A stretch of 10,774 nt of DNA from Gammaproteobacteria bacterium (GCA_030636465.1 DAOVWW010000018.1:1-10774); one strand, 5' to 3'; numbered from the stretch's first letter, positions 1 to 7,657 are shown. Numbers and translations: made by a program. The notes: a model not told the origin generated them from the letters alone.

Positions 1-106
1 CTGCGTTAAGAATCTTCGCAATAGCTAGCTATTACGTGCGATCCTTGCCTTGACATGAACAATTCTGAATGCAATCTGAAATAACCAGACTTAATAGAGG
101 TGCCCT
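1..106 (-). mobile_element. Palindromic MITE-like element, copy A (cut by window edge)
   Basis: Read on the minus strand, this matches the first part of copy C (10036-10195). By hand comparison of 1-108 with 10034-10141, flanking TA included, 104 of 108 positions are identical. The terminus AGGGCACCTCTATTAA (rc of 91-106) is followed outward by TA at 107-108. The central palindrome AATAGCTAGCTATT lies at 20-33, and the rest of the element is outside the window. No ORF is present. The element abuts dppF, whose TAA stop uses the flanking TA plus the first base of the element. A MITE-like identity is inferred from the inverted ends and TA flank; no transposase is visible. Confidence 0.85.
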
Positions 107-1062
107 TATGCTTTTAGGCATGCCACGGAACGTTGACCCAAATTAATCATGGGTGGAATTATTTCATGACAGCGTTTATCTGCTATTGAGCATCGTGCCA
201 GGTATACACAGGCAGAATCCAACACAGCCTCATCCCGACTGATCAAGCCCACATCAGTCGAAACTAACTCTTTGTCAATTAATACCGGATTACTTAATTC
301 CTGATCCGGGACACTCTGCATCAGTTTTTGTGTGTAGGGGTGTAACGGCGTTTCTAGCACCTGCTTAGCGGGACCGAATTCCATCACTCTGCCGGCAAAT
401 AATACCAGCACGGTATCTGCTATCAGTTTAACGACACTGATATCGTGGCTAATGAATAGCCAGGACATACCCATATCTTCCCGCAAATCCAGAATCAAAT
501 TGAGGATTTGACCCTGTATAGACACATCGAGAGCGGAGACCGCTTCGTCTGCTACTATCACCTGTGGATTGACGATTATAGCCCTGGCAATCGCTACGCG
601 CTGACGCTGGCCACCAGATAGCATATGGGGGTATAACTGGGCCTGAGATTTACTCAGACCCACTCGTTGCAGGCAGTCATAGATCACATCACTCTGTTTT
701 AAAGCAGATACATCAGTTAAATTTCTCAGAGGCTCCTGCAGCTGCTGGAACACACGTTTACGTGGGTTTAATGAAGCAGCCGGGTTCTGGAAAATCATCC
801 TGGTACGTTTTTGCAGATCAGGAATAGCAGCGTATGATTTACCCTGCAGGAATATTCCACCTTGTTCCGGCTGTTCCAGGTTTACCAGCTGCCGGGCCAG
901 CGTTGACTTACCTGAACCTGACTCACCGACAACCGCTAGTATTTGCCCTGATTCCAGCACAAAACTAATATCGCTGAGGATCTGTACAGTGCTGCTACCG
1001 AAAACCCCGCTCTTCAGCGGATAAGACTTTGAAATCTTTTTTATTTCAAGCAATGCTGGCAT
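106..1062 (-). CDS. dppF: Dipeptide ABC transporter ATP-binding protein DppF
   Basis: One of the two cytoplasmic ATPases that power dipeptide import through DppBC. The protein has 318 residues. Visible motifs are Walker A GESGSGKST (residues 46-54), Q-loop Gln92, signature LSGGQ (148-152), Walker B ending ADEAVSALD (171-179) and H-loop His206. The oligopeptide-transporter C-terminal extension includes HPYT (241-244). Cysteines at 286, 291 (CVYLARC spacing: Cys285-Cys291), 298 and 315 resemble the cysteine cluster seen in the tails of this ATPase family. The ATG overlaps the dppD stop by one base (TAATG), indicating translational coupling, and no clear Shine-Dalgarno is seen. The TAA stop is formed by the TA next to mobile element copy A plus that element's first base, so the original C-terminus may have been slightly different. 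Family assignment is firm; DppF versus OppF rests on operon context. Confidence 0.93.
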   Translation of the reverse strand: MPALLEIKKISKSYPLKSGVFGSSTVQILSDISFVLESGQILAVVGESGSGKSTLARQLVNLEQPEQGGIFLQGKSYAAIPDLQKRTRMIFQNPAASLNPRKRVFQQLQEPLRNLTDVSALKQSDVIYDCLQRVGLSKSQAQLYPHMLSGGQRQRVAIARAIIVNPQVIVADEAVSALDVSIQGQILNLILDLREDMGMSWLFISHDISVVKLIADTVLVLFAGRVMEFGPAKQVLETPLHPYTQKLMQSVPDQELSNPVLIDKELVSTDVGLISRDEAVLDSACVYLARCSIADKRCHEIIPPMINLGQRSVACLKA

Positions 1063-2087
1063 TAAGTCGACTCGACAGGTGATGCCGCCACATTACGTAA
1101 CGGATAAAAACAACGCACAGAAGAACTGGACGCATCTGTCTTTATTAATTCAGGGTGTTCCCTGTTGCAATGACGTTTTGCATAGTTGCAGCGATTATAA
1201 AAACGGCATCCAATCAATACCTCCCCGGCTTTTGGTGGTGCCCCCTTAATACTGTAAAGCCGTTCATCCCCATACTTGTGTGAGGCCGGCAAACTTCTCA
1301 ACAAGGCCTCCGTATAGGGGTGCTGAGGCTGTTGAAATAGATCTGTAACCAGGCAACTCTCAACTACCTGTCCGGCATACATTACAACCACCCTGTGCGC
1401 AATATCCGGGATGATGGCTAAATCATGCGTGATAAAAACCATGCCCATATTATTTTTATGTTGCAGCTTTTGTAATAAATTAAGTATTTGTGCCTGTACC
1501 GTAACATCCAGTGCCGTCGTTGGTTCATCTGCAATCAACAATGAGGGGTTACATGCGATTGCCATGGCAATCATGACACGCTGGTTCATGCCACCGGACA
1601 ATTGATGTGGCCACGATTTCAGACAGCTGTCAGGATCACTAATACCAACCTCGGCTAACAGGGCAAGCGCCTTATCATGGCGGGCTGAACGGTTCAAATC
1701 ATCATGCAGTTTCAGAACTACTGTTATCTGGTTTTCTATTGTGAATGAAGGATTGAGACTGACAGCAGGCTCCTGAAAAATCATTGATAAGTCTTTACCC
1801 AGATATTTCCTTCGTTTTCGAACGGGCAGCGCTAACAGGTCTTCTCCATTAAAGCTGATCGTGCCGGTGCGAATAACTCCAGGTTTCCTGATTAAACCCA
1901 TAATCGCTAATGAGGTCACACTTTTACCTGATCCTGACTCTCCTACGATAGCAACAGTCTCGCCAGACTGGACATTCAAATCAACAGATTCAATTGCTGT
2001 AACAGTTCTGCCGCGTATCTGAAAATCAACGCTGAGATTTTCTACATTAAGGAGCCTCTGCTTAAGTAAACCGGGATGGTTGTTCAT
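1062..2087 (-). CDS. dppD: Dipeptide ABC transporter ATP-binding protein DppD
   Basis: The second ATPase of the dipeptide importer, expected to pair with DppF at the inner face of the DppBC channel. It has 341 residues. Motifs are Walker A GESGSGKSV (49-57), Q-loop Gln105, a signature with Met at its last position, LSGGM (163-167), Walker B LLIADEPTTALD (183-194) and H-loop His221. The C-terminal oligopeptide-transporter domain has HPYTEALL (256-263) and a four-cysteine cluster (Cys294, 300, 307, 326). Similar clusters bind an iron-sulfur cluster in some members of this family; binding here is inferred. The start lies five bases after the dppC stop and the stop overlaps the dppF ATG, so this is mid-operon. 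An LSGGM signature is common for this subunit and is not a defect. Confidence 0.94.
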   Translation of the reverse strand: MNNHPGLLKQRLLNVENLSVDFQIRGRTVTAIESVDLNVQSGETVAIVGESGSGKSVTSLAIMGLIRKPGVIRTGTISFNGEDLLALPVRKRRKYLGKDLSMIFQEPAVSLNPSFTIENQITVVLKLHDDLNRSARHDKALALLAEVGISDPDSCLKSWPHQLSGGMNQRVMIAMAIACNPSLLIADEPTTALDVTVQAQILNLLQKLQHKNNMGMVFITHDLAIIPDIAHRVVVMYAGQVVESCLVTDLFQQPQHPYTEALLRSLPASHKYGDERLYSIKGAPPKAGEVLIGCRFYNRCNYAKRHCNREHPELIKTDASSSSVRCFYPLRNVAASPVEST

Positions 2088-2092
2088 GATTT

Positions 2093-2926
2093 CTATGTGC
2101 TGCTCTCTATTCTTGGATCCAGGGCATCACGTAAACCATCACCTAACAAATTACTGGCAAGTACAGTGATTAAAATAGCCAACCCCGGTAAGGTCACGGT
2201 CCAGGGAGCAAGTTCTATAAACTCACGGGATGTCGATAGCAAAGTGCCCCATTCAGGTGTCGGTGGCTGAGCGCCCAGGCCAAGAAACCCCAGTGCCGCT
2301 ATATCCAGTATGGCGTTGGAAAAAGATAGCGTGGACTGGACTATTAACGGTGAAGAAATATTTGGCAGCAGCGTTTGAAAGAATAGCCTACTGCCTTTAC
2401 TGCCATCCAGTTGTGAGGCCAGCACATAATCCTTGTTCAGTTCTGTTATCACCGCTGCCCGGGTAATGCGTACAAAATGTGGTAACAGAACAATGCTGAC
2501 TGCAATGGCAGCATTAATCAAACTGGCACCGAGTATCGCTACAATAACAATGGCCAGGAGTATGGCTGGAATCGCCAGCATGATGTCCATCAGACGTAAA
2601 ATTACAGTCTCGATGATGCCACGCTTCATACCTGCCACAGCACCAATAAGCACACCAGAAAAAAGAGCGATGACGACGATTGCCAAACCAAGGAACAATG
2701 AATAGCGGGCACCATAGATCAGGCGGGAGAGCATATCCCTGCCCAGGTCATCAGTTCCCAGGATAAAATCAGCATGGCTGCCTTCGACCCAGAATGGGGG
2801 TGAAAGTAATACGCTAGTATACTGTTCATTGGGGTCATGAGACACAATAAAGGGTGCCAGGACGGCACAGATAATCATCGTAATCAGCAGTAGCAGTGCT
2901 GCAATAGCAACACGGTTTGAGCGCAA
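2093..2926 (-). CDS. dppC: Dipeptide ABC transporter permease DppC
   Basis: Inner-membrane permease that pairs with DppB. From the TTG at 2926 it encodes 277 residues: a first membrane segment at about 6-28, a periplasmic loop containing LGTDDLGRDMLSRL, and the BPD_transp_1 core. The C-terminal half carries the family sequences GFLGLGAQPPTPEWG and GDGLRDALDP. The TTG is a doubtful start because it has no good ribosome-binding site. The same frame continues upstream for 23 codons (2927-2995) and encodes SPWQEAWLK just before the TTG, which corresponds to the pre-helix segment of E. coli DppC. That extension has no ordinary start codon before a TGA at 3002-3004. See the separate entry. All membrane segments remain intact, so the protein may still work. 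Confidence 0.9.
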   Translation of the reverse strand: MRSNRVAIAALLLLITMIICAVLAPFIVSHDPNEQYTSVLLSPPFWVEGSHADFILGTDDLGRDMLSRLIYGARYSLFLGLAIVVIALFSGVLIGAVAGMKRGIIETVILRLMDIMLAIPAILLAIVIVAILGASLINAAIAVSIVLLPHFVRITRAAVITELNKDYVLASQLDGSKGSRLFFQTLLPNISSPLIVQSTLSFSNAILDIAALGFLGLGAQPPTPEWGTLLSTSREFIELAPWTVTLPGLAILITVLASNLLGDGLRDALDPRIESST

Positions 2927-3005
2927 CTTTAGCCAGGCTTCCTGCCAGGGGCTAAGCTCATAAAGTTCACGGGAAGTAATTATTTCTTGTTCCTCTATTC
3001 GTCAC
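2927..3005 (-). other. Probable true 5' end of dppC with a frame break
   Basis: The dppC frame is open from 2995 down to the TTG at 2926 and encodes EEQEIITSRELYELSPWQEA, then WLK. This resembles the cytoplasmic N-terminus of DppC proteins but contains no ATG, GTG or TTG. A GTG at 3005-3003 overlaps the dppB TAG (TAGTG) in the way coupled operon genes do and reads Met-Thr-Asn. It is joined to the dppC frame only if the single A at 2996 is skipped; in its own frame it stops after 12 codons. A one-base insertion, natural or a sequencing error, is the simplest explanation. A rare ATA or ATT start after the GAGG at 2995-2992 is the alternative. Confidence 0.55.
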
Positions 3006-4009
3006 TACTGACGCAAACGGGGGTTAACCAGCACATAAAGCATGTCCACCAGCACATTGACCAGAATAACCAGTCCGGCAATTAACAGGACACCACCCTG
3101 TACAACGGGATAGTCACGGCGATAGACAGCTTCCAGTAGCCATTTACCAATCCCCGGCCAGGAAAAAATGGTTTCCGTCAGTATTGCACCGGTCATCAGT
3201 ATGCTTGTTTGCAGGCCTATTACAGTAATCACAGGAATCAGGGCATTTCTCAGGGCATGCTTGAAAATGACCGAAAACTCAGACACACCTTTGGCCCTGG
3301 CAGTACGTATATAATCCTGCCTCAACACTTCCAGCATAGAAGAACGTGTCATGCGGGTGATGACCGCAAGGGGAATAGTCGCAAGCACAATGGCAGGCAG
3401 GATGAGATGATGCAGGGCATCAACAAAAGCACCCCGGTCATTCGCAATCAGGGTATCAATCAGCATAAAACCGGTGACGGCTTCTATATCGTAAAGAAAA
3501 TTTAATCTGCCTGCCACGGGTAACCAGCCCAGGTTAACAGAGAATAATAATATTAATAACAATGCCCACCAGAAGATTGGCATCGAATAACCAATCAGGG
3601 AAATGGTAGTAATACTATGATCGATTATAGTATTTCGTTTAACCGCCGCCATTACGCCCGCAGGAATAGCGATCAGGACTGCCAGCAGCATGGCGATCAA
3701 GGATAGCTCCAGAGTTGCAGGAAACAAGCTTGTAAACTCTTCCAGCACCGGAGTCTGTGTGACTACTGACAGACCCAGGTTGCCGTGTAATACCTGCCAT
3801 AGATAATCGATAAACTGAATAAATAAAGGCCGGTCATAACCAAGCTGCTGTTGCAGCTCTGCATACCTCTCAGCAGAGACGCCATGTTCACCTGCTATTA
3901 AAAGGATCGGATCGCCCGGTGCCAGGCGTATCAAAAAAAAAGTTAGCGCAACGATGCCAATAAAAGTCGGGATGACCAGCAGTAATCGACGAAATAATAT
4001 TTGTAGCAT
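3005..4009 (-). CDS. dppB: Dipeptide ABC transporter permease DppB
   Basis: Inner-membrane permease forming the dipeptide channel with DppC. It has 334 residues, close to the E. coli length. The N-terminus is MLQILFRRLLLVIPTFIGIV, the first membrane helix, followed by APGDP. The middle carries GYSMPIFWW and a MILIDT-like segment (FMLIDT). The C-terminal half has MTRSSMLEVLRQDYIRTARA, which includes the conserved cytoplasmic loop that docks the ATPases, then ALRNALIPV and TETIFSWPGIGKWL. The C-terminus ends NPRLRQ. It starts 17 bases after the dppA stop with no clear Shine-Dalgarno, so coupling to dppA is likely. The stop overlaps a candidate GTG start for dppC. Similarity to E. coli DppB runs end to end, which supports the gene name. 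Confidence 0.95.
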   Translation of the reverse strand: MLQILFRRLLLVIPTFIGIVALTFFLIRLAPGDPILLIAGEHGVSAERYAELQQQLGYDRPLFIQFIDYLWQVLHGNLGLSVVTQTPVLEEFTSLFPATLELSLIAMLLAVLIAIPAGVMAAVKRNTIIDHSITTISLIGYSMPIFWWALLLILLFSVNLGWLPVAGRLNFLYDIEAVTGFMLIDTLIANDRGAFVDALHHLILPAIVLATIPLAVITRMTRSSMLEVLRQDYIRTARAKGVSEFSVIFKHALRNALIPVITVIGLQTSILMTGAILTETIFSWPGIGKWLLEAVYRRDYPVVQGGVLLIAGLVILVNVLVDMLYVLVNPRLRQ

Positions 4010-4026
4010 GGGTTTTTTGCAATGAG

Positions 4027-5634
4027 CTACTTAAGGGCACCCTTAAGGCTAACTCCGGAAAAATAAATTCCGCCAAGGGGATCTATTTTGAGCCCCTGCA
4101 CTTTACTTAAATAGGGCTGAAAACGCACTGAATGCGCAATAGTCAGCCAGGGCGCATCCTGCTTGAAAATAAGCTCGGCACGCTTATACAGCTTTTTTCT
4201 TTTTTGCATGTCAGACTCAATACGTGCCAGTGATATCAGGCTGTTGAATTGTTCATTACACCAGAACGATCGATTATTGCCTGTCTCAGCTGCTGCACAA
4301 CTTAACAAAGGGGTGAAGAAATTATCAGGATCACCATTGTCGCCCGTCCAGCCCAACAGTATCGTTTGATGTTCGCCTTCGCGGGACTTCTTTAAATAGG
4401 TACCCCATTCATAGGTGACAATATTAGCCTTTATGCCGACCTTGTGTAGATCCTGCTGTATCAAAGTCGCCATTTTCCTGGCGTTGGGATTGTAAGGCCG
4501 CTGTACAGGCATAGCCCATATGTCTATTTCTAAATCGTCAGCTATACCAGTACTCGCCAATATTTTCTTTGCACGATCAGGATTGTAGACATAATCATTA
4601 TCAGGCCCCTTCCAGTCCCAGATCGTAGGAGGAATGACTGATGAGGCAATGGTACCAGTGCCCTTATAAATAACGTCCAGAATCGCCTGGCGATTGATCG
4701 CATAGTTCATTGCCTGTCTTACCAGCAGGTTATCAAAGGGAGCTTTGCGAGTGTTAAATGCCCAGTATGCTGTATTCAATCCCGCTTGTTCAGCTACTTT
4801 TATGCTGGGATTCTTCTTCATTGATTTTATATCTGAGGGTAATGGGTATGCCATTACATGACATTCGCCTGCACGTAAGCGAGCATAACGTACCGAGGGG
4901 TCGACAGTAATAGCAAACACCAGCTTGTCGAGCTCTTCCATACCCTTCCAGTAAGAAGGATGTGCCTGGTAGCGTATAAATGCATCTTTTTCATATTTCA
5001 CAAACATGAAAGGGCCGGTACCAACTGGTTTCAAATCGAGCTTTTCAGGCGTACCCGCTATCATCATTGCATCAGCATATTGCTTTGATAAAATTGAAGA
5101 GAAATCCATTGCCAGGTTGGACAGGAATGTACTGTCAGGATTATTCAGTACAATCTTTACGAGATTATCATCCAGCTTGATCACATCCTTGATCAGCTTA
5201 TTAAAGCCCATATCATTAAAGTACTTGTAAACACCCCCAGATACTGTGTACCAGGGACTTGATGTATCACGTTGGCGATTGAAGCTGAAAAGCACATCCT
5301 CAGCATTAAAAAATCTGCCCGGTGTGAAATATTTTGTGCTGTGGAAACTGACGTTCGGGCGTAAGACGAAGGTATATTCCAGGCCATCCTTACTGACCTC
5401 CCAACGTAGCGCCAGGCCCGGTACAATTTCAGTTGTACCCGGTTTAAATTCAAGCAGTCTGTTATATAACTGTCTTGAAGAAGCATCAAAGGTGGTGCCG
5501 GAGGTACTTAACTGGGGATTGAATGTTTCCGGACTGCCTTCGGAACAATAGACCAGTGTGCTGGCCATCGCAAACTGCATACTCCACAACATAGAACTGA
5601 GTACGACAACTGTTGTGAGAATTTTATAAAACAT
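4027..5634 (-). CDS. dppA: Periplasmic dipeptide-binding protein DppA
   Basis: Solute-binding protein (SBP_bac_5 family) that captures dipeptides in the periplasm and delivers them to DppBC; in E. coli it also serves dipeptide chemotaxis and haem uptake. It has 535 residues with a signal peptide of about 24 residues ending MQFAMA. The mature start STLVYCSEGSPETFNPQ is close to E. coli DppA. Other near-identical stretches are MDFSSILSKQYADAMM, AGTPEKLDL, WAMPVQRPYNPNAR and LGWTGDNGDPDNFF. The ATG at 5634 has AGGA nine bases upstream. It is the first gene of the operon, as in enterics. The last few residues (GALK) run slightly past the E. coli end, and their codons overlap 11 bases matching a mobile-element terminus plus its flanking bases. 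Confidence 0.96.
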   Translation of the reverse strand: MFYKILTTVVVLSSMLWSMQFAMASTLVYCSEGSPETFNPQLSTSGTTFDASSRQLYNRLLEFKPGTTEIVPGLALRWEVSKDGLEYTFVLRPNVSFHSTKYFTPGRFFNAEDVLFSFNRQRDTSSPWYTVSGGVYKYFNDMGFNKLIKDVIKLDDNLVKIVLNNPDSTFLSNLAMDFSSILSKQYADAMMIAGTPEKLDLKPVGTGPFMFVKYEKDAFIRYQAHPSYWKGMEELDKLVFAITVDPSVRYARLRAGECHVMAYPLPSDIKSMKKNPSIKVAEQAGLNTAYWAFNTRKAPFDNLLVRQAMNYAINRQAILDVIYKGTGTIASSVIPPTIWDWKGPDNDYVYNPDRAKKILASTGIADDLEIDIWAMPVQRPYNPNARKMATLIQQDLHKVGIKANIVTYEWGTYLKKSREGEHQTILLGWTGDNGDPDNFFTPLLSCAAAETGNNRSFWCNEQFNSLISLARIESDMQKRKKLYKRAELIFKQDAPWLTIAHSVRFQPYLSKVQGLKIDPLGGIYFSGVSLKGALK

Positions 5635-5810
5635 TGGCTATGATCCTGAGCAATAACAATAAATAGAGATGCCCTGAAGTTTAAAACAGACTTTGATTGA
5701 TAAATAGCATTACTGAAGGAGAAAAGAAAATTAAGATTGTTGAATAAAAGAAAGCCCAGTAAAATAAGCGGCCCTATACTGAATAAGCAAACAATAGTTA
5801 CCCACTGGCA
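5635..5810. other. dppA leader / intergenic region
   Basis: This 176-base stretch separates dppA from a doubtful plus-strand ORF. It holds the dppA ribosome-binding site (AGGA, minus strand, 5647-5644) and should hold the operon promoter, but I cannot pick a convincing -35/-10 pair. TAAATAGAGATGCCCT at 5660-5675 matches the mobile-element terminus TTAATAGAGGTGCCCT at 14 of 16 positions and may be an element remnant. On the plus strand a short TTG-initiated frame of about two dozen codons ends in an ATGA overlap with the ORF at 5811. No small RNA or riboswitch is evident. Confidence 0.5.
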
Positions 5811-6017
5811 ATGAAATTTCTTGAACTCTACAGTATTCCCGGCGAAGGCTTAATTGCTGCATTTGAAGAGATGGGTGATACTTTGTTGTTTGATAAGCAA
5901 GGGCTGCAGTCTCGGATTATTTCATTAAAACATCAGGGTAGAGATAGCTCTCAGGAAGAACTTGGGCTTTCACGAATGTCATCAATAAGTCAGCAGCACC
6001 ACGAAACTATTTTTTAG
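5811..6017 (+). CDS. Hypothetical 68-residue protein (doubtful)
   Basis: I do not recognise this protein. It would be a soluble, mixed-charge polypeptide beginning MKFLELYSIPGEGLIAAF, with no signal peptide, membrane segment or cysteine pair, and a Ser/Gln/His-rich tail. No Shine-Dalgarno precedes the ATG. TATACT at 5774-5779 could be a -10 element, but no matching -35 is seen. Its ATG overlaps the stop of a short upstream frame (ATGA). The amino-acid composition of the first 25 residues looks protein-like, so it may be a real small gene or a fragment of a decayed one. It stands alone between the dpp operon and queD, convergent with queD. Confidence 0.3.
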   Translation: MKFLELYSIPGEGLIAAFEEMGDTLLFDKQGLQSRIISLKHQGRDSSQEELGLSRMSSISQQHHETIF

Positions 6018-6067
6018 AACCTCAATATTTCAGATCTTTTATTTGCACTCTATTAGAGGCTGCCTCG

Positions 6068-6427
6068 TCAGTCCGGACCTTTATAAATACAGCCAGCAGT
6101 ACAAGTTTCCCTTACAATCACAGCAGATAGCAAGGGCAGATCAGGTTTCACACGCTGCCATATCCACATCGCAAGATTTTCACTGGTCGGGTTTCCCAGG
6201 CCATCAACCTCATTTAAATAATGGTGATCAAGCTGATCATATATTGGCTTGAAAACACTTTTTATTTCACCAAAATCCTGTACCCAGCCATATTCTTCAT
6301 CAACTTCTCCACTAACACGCAGTTCCACCTGGAATGAATGGCCATGTAGCCTGGAGCACTTATGCTCAGGTGGTAGATTGGTCAGCCGGTGAGCGGCTTC
6401 AATGCTAAATTTTTTGTATATTTCCAT
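6068..6427 (-). CDS. queD: 6-carboxy-5,6,7,8-tetrahydropterin synthase QueD
   Basis: Converts 7,8-dihydroneopterin triphosphate to 6-carboxytetrahydropterin, the second committed step toward preQ0 and queuosine in tRNA; it is a cytosolic zinc enzyme. From the ATG at 6427 it has 119 residues, near the E. coli length. Zinc ligands are His13 (EAAHRL), His28 and His30 (RLHGHSF). Catalytic residues by family are Cys24 (HKCSRLHGH), His68/69 (LDHHYLN) and Glu107 (ETCTAGCIY). NPTSENLA at 79-86 is also conserved. I prefer 6427 over the ATG six codons upstream because GAGG lies five bases before it and the protein then aligns with E. coli QueD. It is divergent from the HIT-family gene. No other que gene is in the window. 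Confidence 0.95.
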   Translation of the reverse strand: MEIYKKFSIEAAHRLTNLPPEHKCSRLHGHSFQVELRVSGEVDEEYGWVQDFGEIKSVFKPIYDQLDHHYLNEVDGLGNPTSENLAMWIWQRVKPDLPLLSAVIVRETCTAGCIYKGPD

Positions 6428-6485
6428 GCTTGCCTCAAAAAACAAAACCCTAAATCAACTATGCAAGTATATCATGTGAGCGCTT

Positions 6486-6512
6486 ATACCCCTGTACTTC
6501 TCATAAGGGTAT
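6486..6512. repeat. Inverted repeat between divergent queD and HIT-family gene
   Basis: ATACCCCT at 6486-6493 and AAGGGTAT at 6505-6512 form an inverted repeat with seven of eight positions complementary around an 11-base spacer. It sits in the 141-base region between two divergent starts, where an operator or a bidirectional promoter element would be expected. There is no T-run, so it is not a standard terminator. No regulator is encoded nearby. Function is unknown. Confidence 0.4.
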
Positions 6513-6568
6513 GACACAATATGGCTTCAAACTAAGCCCTGCTAAACAAAAAAGATACAATACACATC

Positions 6569-7612
6569 ATGGACTTACCCGAAATATTTGCATCACCTGA
6601 ATCACTGCGGGCGGCATTTGAGAATGGACTGGATCGTCTGCTTGATGATGAAGCACCTGGACCCTTCATCCTGGTACTGGCAAATTCTCTTTTTGATGAG
6701 AAAATATTCAATAAATTCAAGCACCGTCTGGCTGAGAAGTTTGACCAGGTTAAGCAGGACTACTCCATTCGACTTGGTCAGGGCAAGCAGCTAACGGGTG
6801 CTGCTGACGACATCCTGGTATTATTGAAACTGATTGCAATGGGGTTTGAAAGCCTGAGTACTACAGAATATCGCCAGACTGAAAACTGGGCACTTCAGTT
6901 CAACCAATTGCGTTCATTGCGACCGAAGCGAATGTCCGGTGAAACCATCTCCAGCTTGTTACAGGATTTTGACGAAATGGCATTCCACTTCAATAAATCT
7001 TTTCTGGACAAGGAAGTATTCTGGTCAGGCGACATCGCAGGCACCCGGTTGAAACTGCTTTACAATAAATTCCCATTTGCAACTTTGCATGGCCTGCTCG
7101 TTCCAGAACCTGAGAAAAACCATCCACAGTTTCTTAAACCAGATATGCATAATTACATCCGTTCTTTGTGCAGGCAGCTGGGTGAAAATATTGCGAACAT
7201 AGGTCTTGCCTATAATGCCTATGGCGCTGGAGCATCGATCAATCATTTGCACTTCCAGACGTTTTGTATGCAATATCCTTTGCCGCTACTGCATGACCAT
7301 TGGCGGCATAATGGCGGCAGCACACCCTACCCTGTCTCATGCAAGGTATTTGAAAATAACGATCGTTCCTGGGCATACATAAATAATCTTCATCAAAACA
7401 ATATCGCTTACAACATCATTTATTTGCCTGAAATAATTATTATTCTGCCAAGACAGTTTCAGGGTAACTACAACATCCCTGACTGGACTGAAAATTTTGC
7501 CTGGAATGAACTCTGCGGTGGTATAACCACATTTAACCAGGATGACTTTCATGGGCTTGAGGATGAAATTATAACTAGCGCCCTGTCTGCTCTGAACCTT
7601 TCAAACTTCTGA
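6569..7612 (+). CDS. HIT-superfamily phosphorylase/nucleotidyltransferase-like protein
   Basis: A 347-residue protein with no signal peptide. The second half looks like the histidine-triad superfamily in its GalT / Ap4A-phosphorylase branch. LLYNKFPFATLHGLLVPEPE (164-181 region) resembles the nucleotide-binding strand of those enzymes, and NHLHFQ at 225-230 gives the H-x-H-x-Q active-site motif, where the second histidine would carry the nucleotidyl intermediate. A further His-rich stretch (LHDHWRH, 241-247) follows. The first 150 residues are helical and unfamiliar. By family it would transfer or phosphorolyse a nucleotide-linked substrate; the substrate cannot be told from sequence. There is no Shine-Dalgarno before the ATG, and TACAAT lies only seven bases upstream, so a leaderless transcript is possible. 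No functional partner is adjacent. Confidence 0.75.
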   Translation: MDLPEIFASPESLRAAFENGLDRLLDDEAPGPFILVLANSLFDEKIFNKFKHRLAEKFDQVKQDYSIRLGQGKQLTGAADDILVLLKLIAMGFESLSTTEYRQTENWALQFNQLRSLRPKRMSGETISSLLQDFDEMAFHFNKSFLDKEVFWSGDIAGTRLKLLYNKFPFATLHGLLVPEPEKNHPQFLKPDMHNYIRSLCRQLGENIANIGLAYNAYGAGASINHLHFQTFCMQYPLPLLHDHWRHNGGSTPYPVSCKVFENNDRSWAYINNLHQNNIAYNIIYLPEIIIILPRQFQGNYNIPDWTENFAWNELCGGITTFNQDDFHGLEDEIITSALSALNLSNF

Positions 7613-7616
7613 AAGG
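7597..7616 (+). terminator. Weak hairpin at the end of the HIT-family gene
   Basis: CCTTTC (7597-7602) pairs perfectly with GAAAGG (7611-7616) around an eight-base loop and overlaps the gene's TGA. There is no following T-run, so intrinsic termination would be inefficient; it may only protect the RNA end. Confidence 0.2.
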
Positions 7617-7627
7617 CTAATTGCGAT

Positions 7628-7657
7628 TTGCTTTACACTCTGAATAATAAATATACT
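7628..7657 (+). promoter_or_regulatory. Candidate sigma-70 promoter for the DUF4124-type gene
   Basis: TTGCTT at 7628-7633 and TATACT at 7652-7657 are separated by 18 bases and lie 47 bases before the ATG at 7704. The -10 is a five-of-six match and the -35 is poor. The placement suits a separate transcript starting after the HIT-family gene. Confidence 0.4.

Noticed and set aside
50..79. Outward promoter in element copy A (perfect TTGACA at 50-55)
   Set aside because: No hexamer at 16-18 bases downstream resembles TATAAT, and copy C has TTGGTA at the same place.
6049..6064. Third remnant of the element terminus beside the queD stop (TCTATTAGAGGCTGCC)
   Set aside because: The match to the terminus needs several mismatches or a shift and is within chance for this length.
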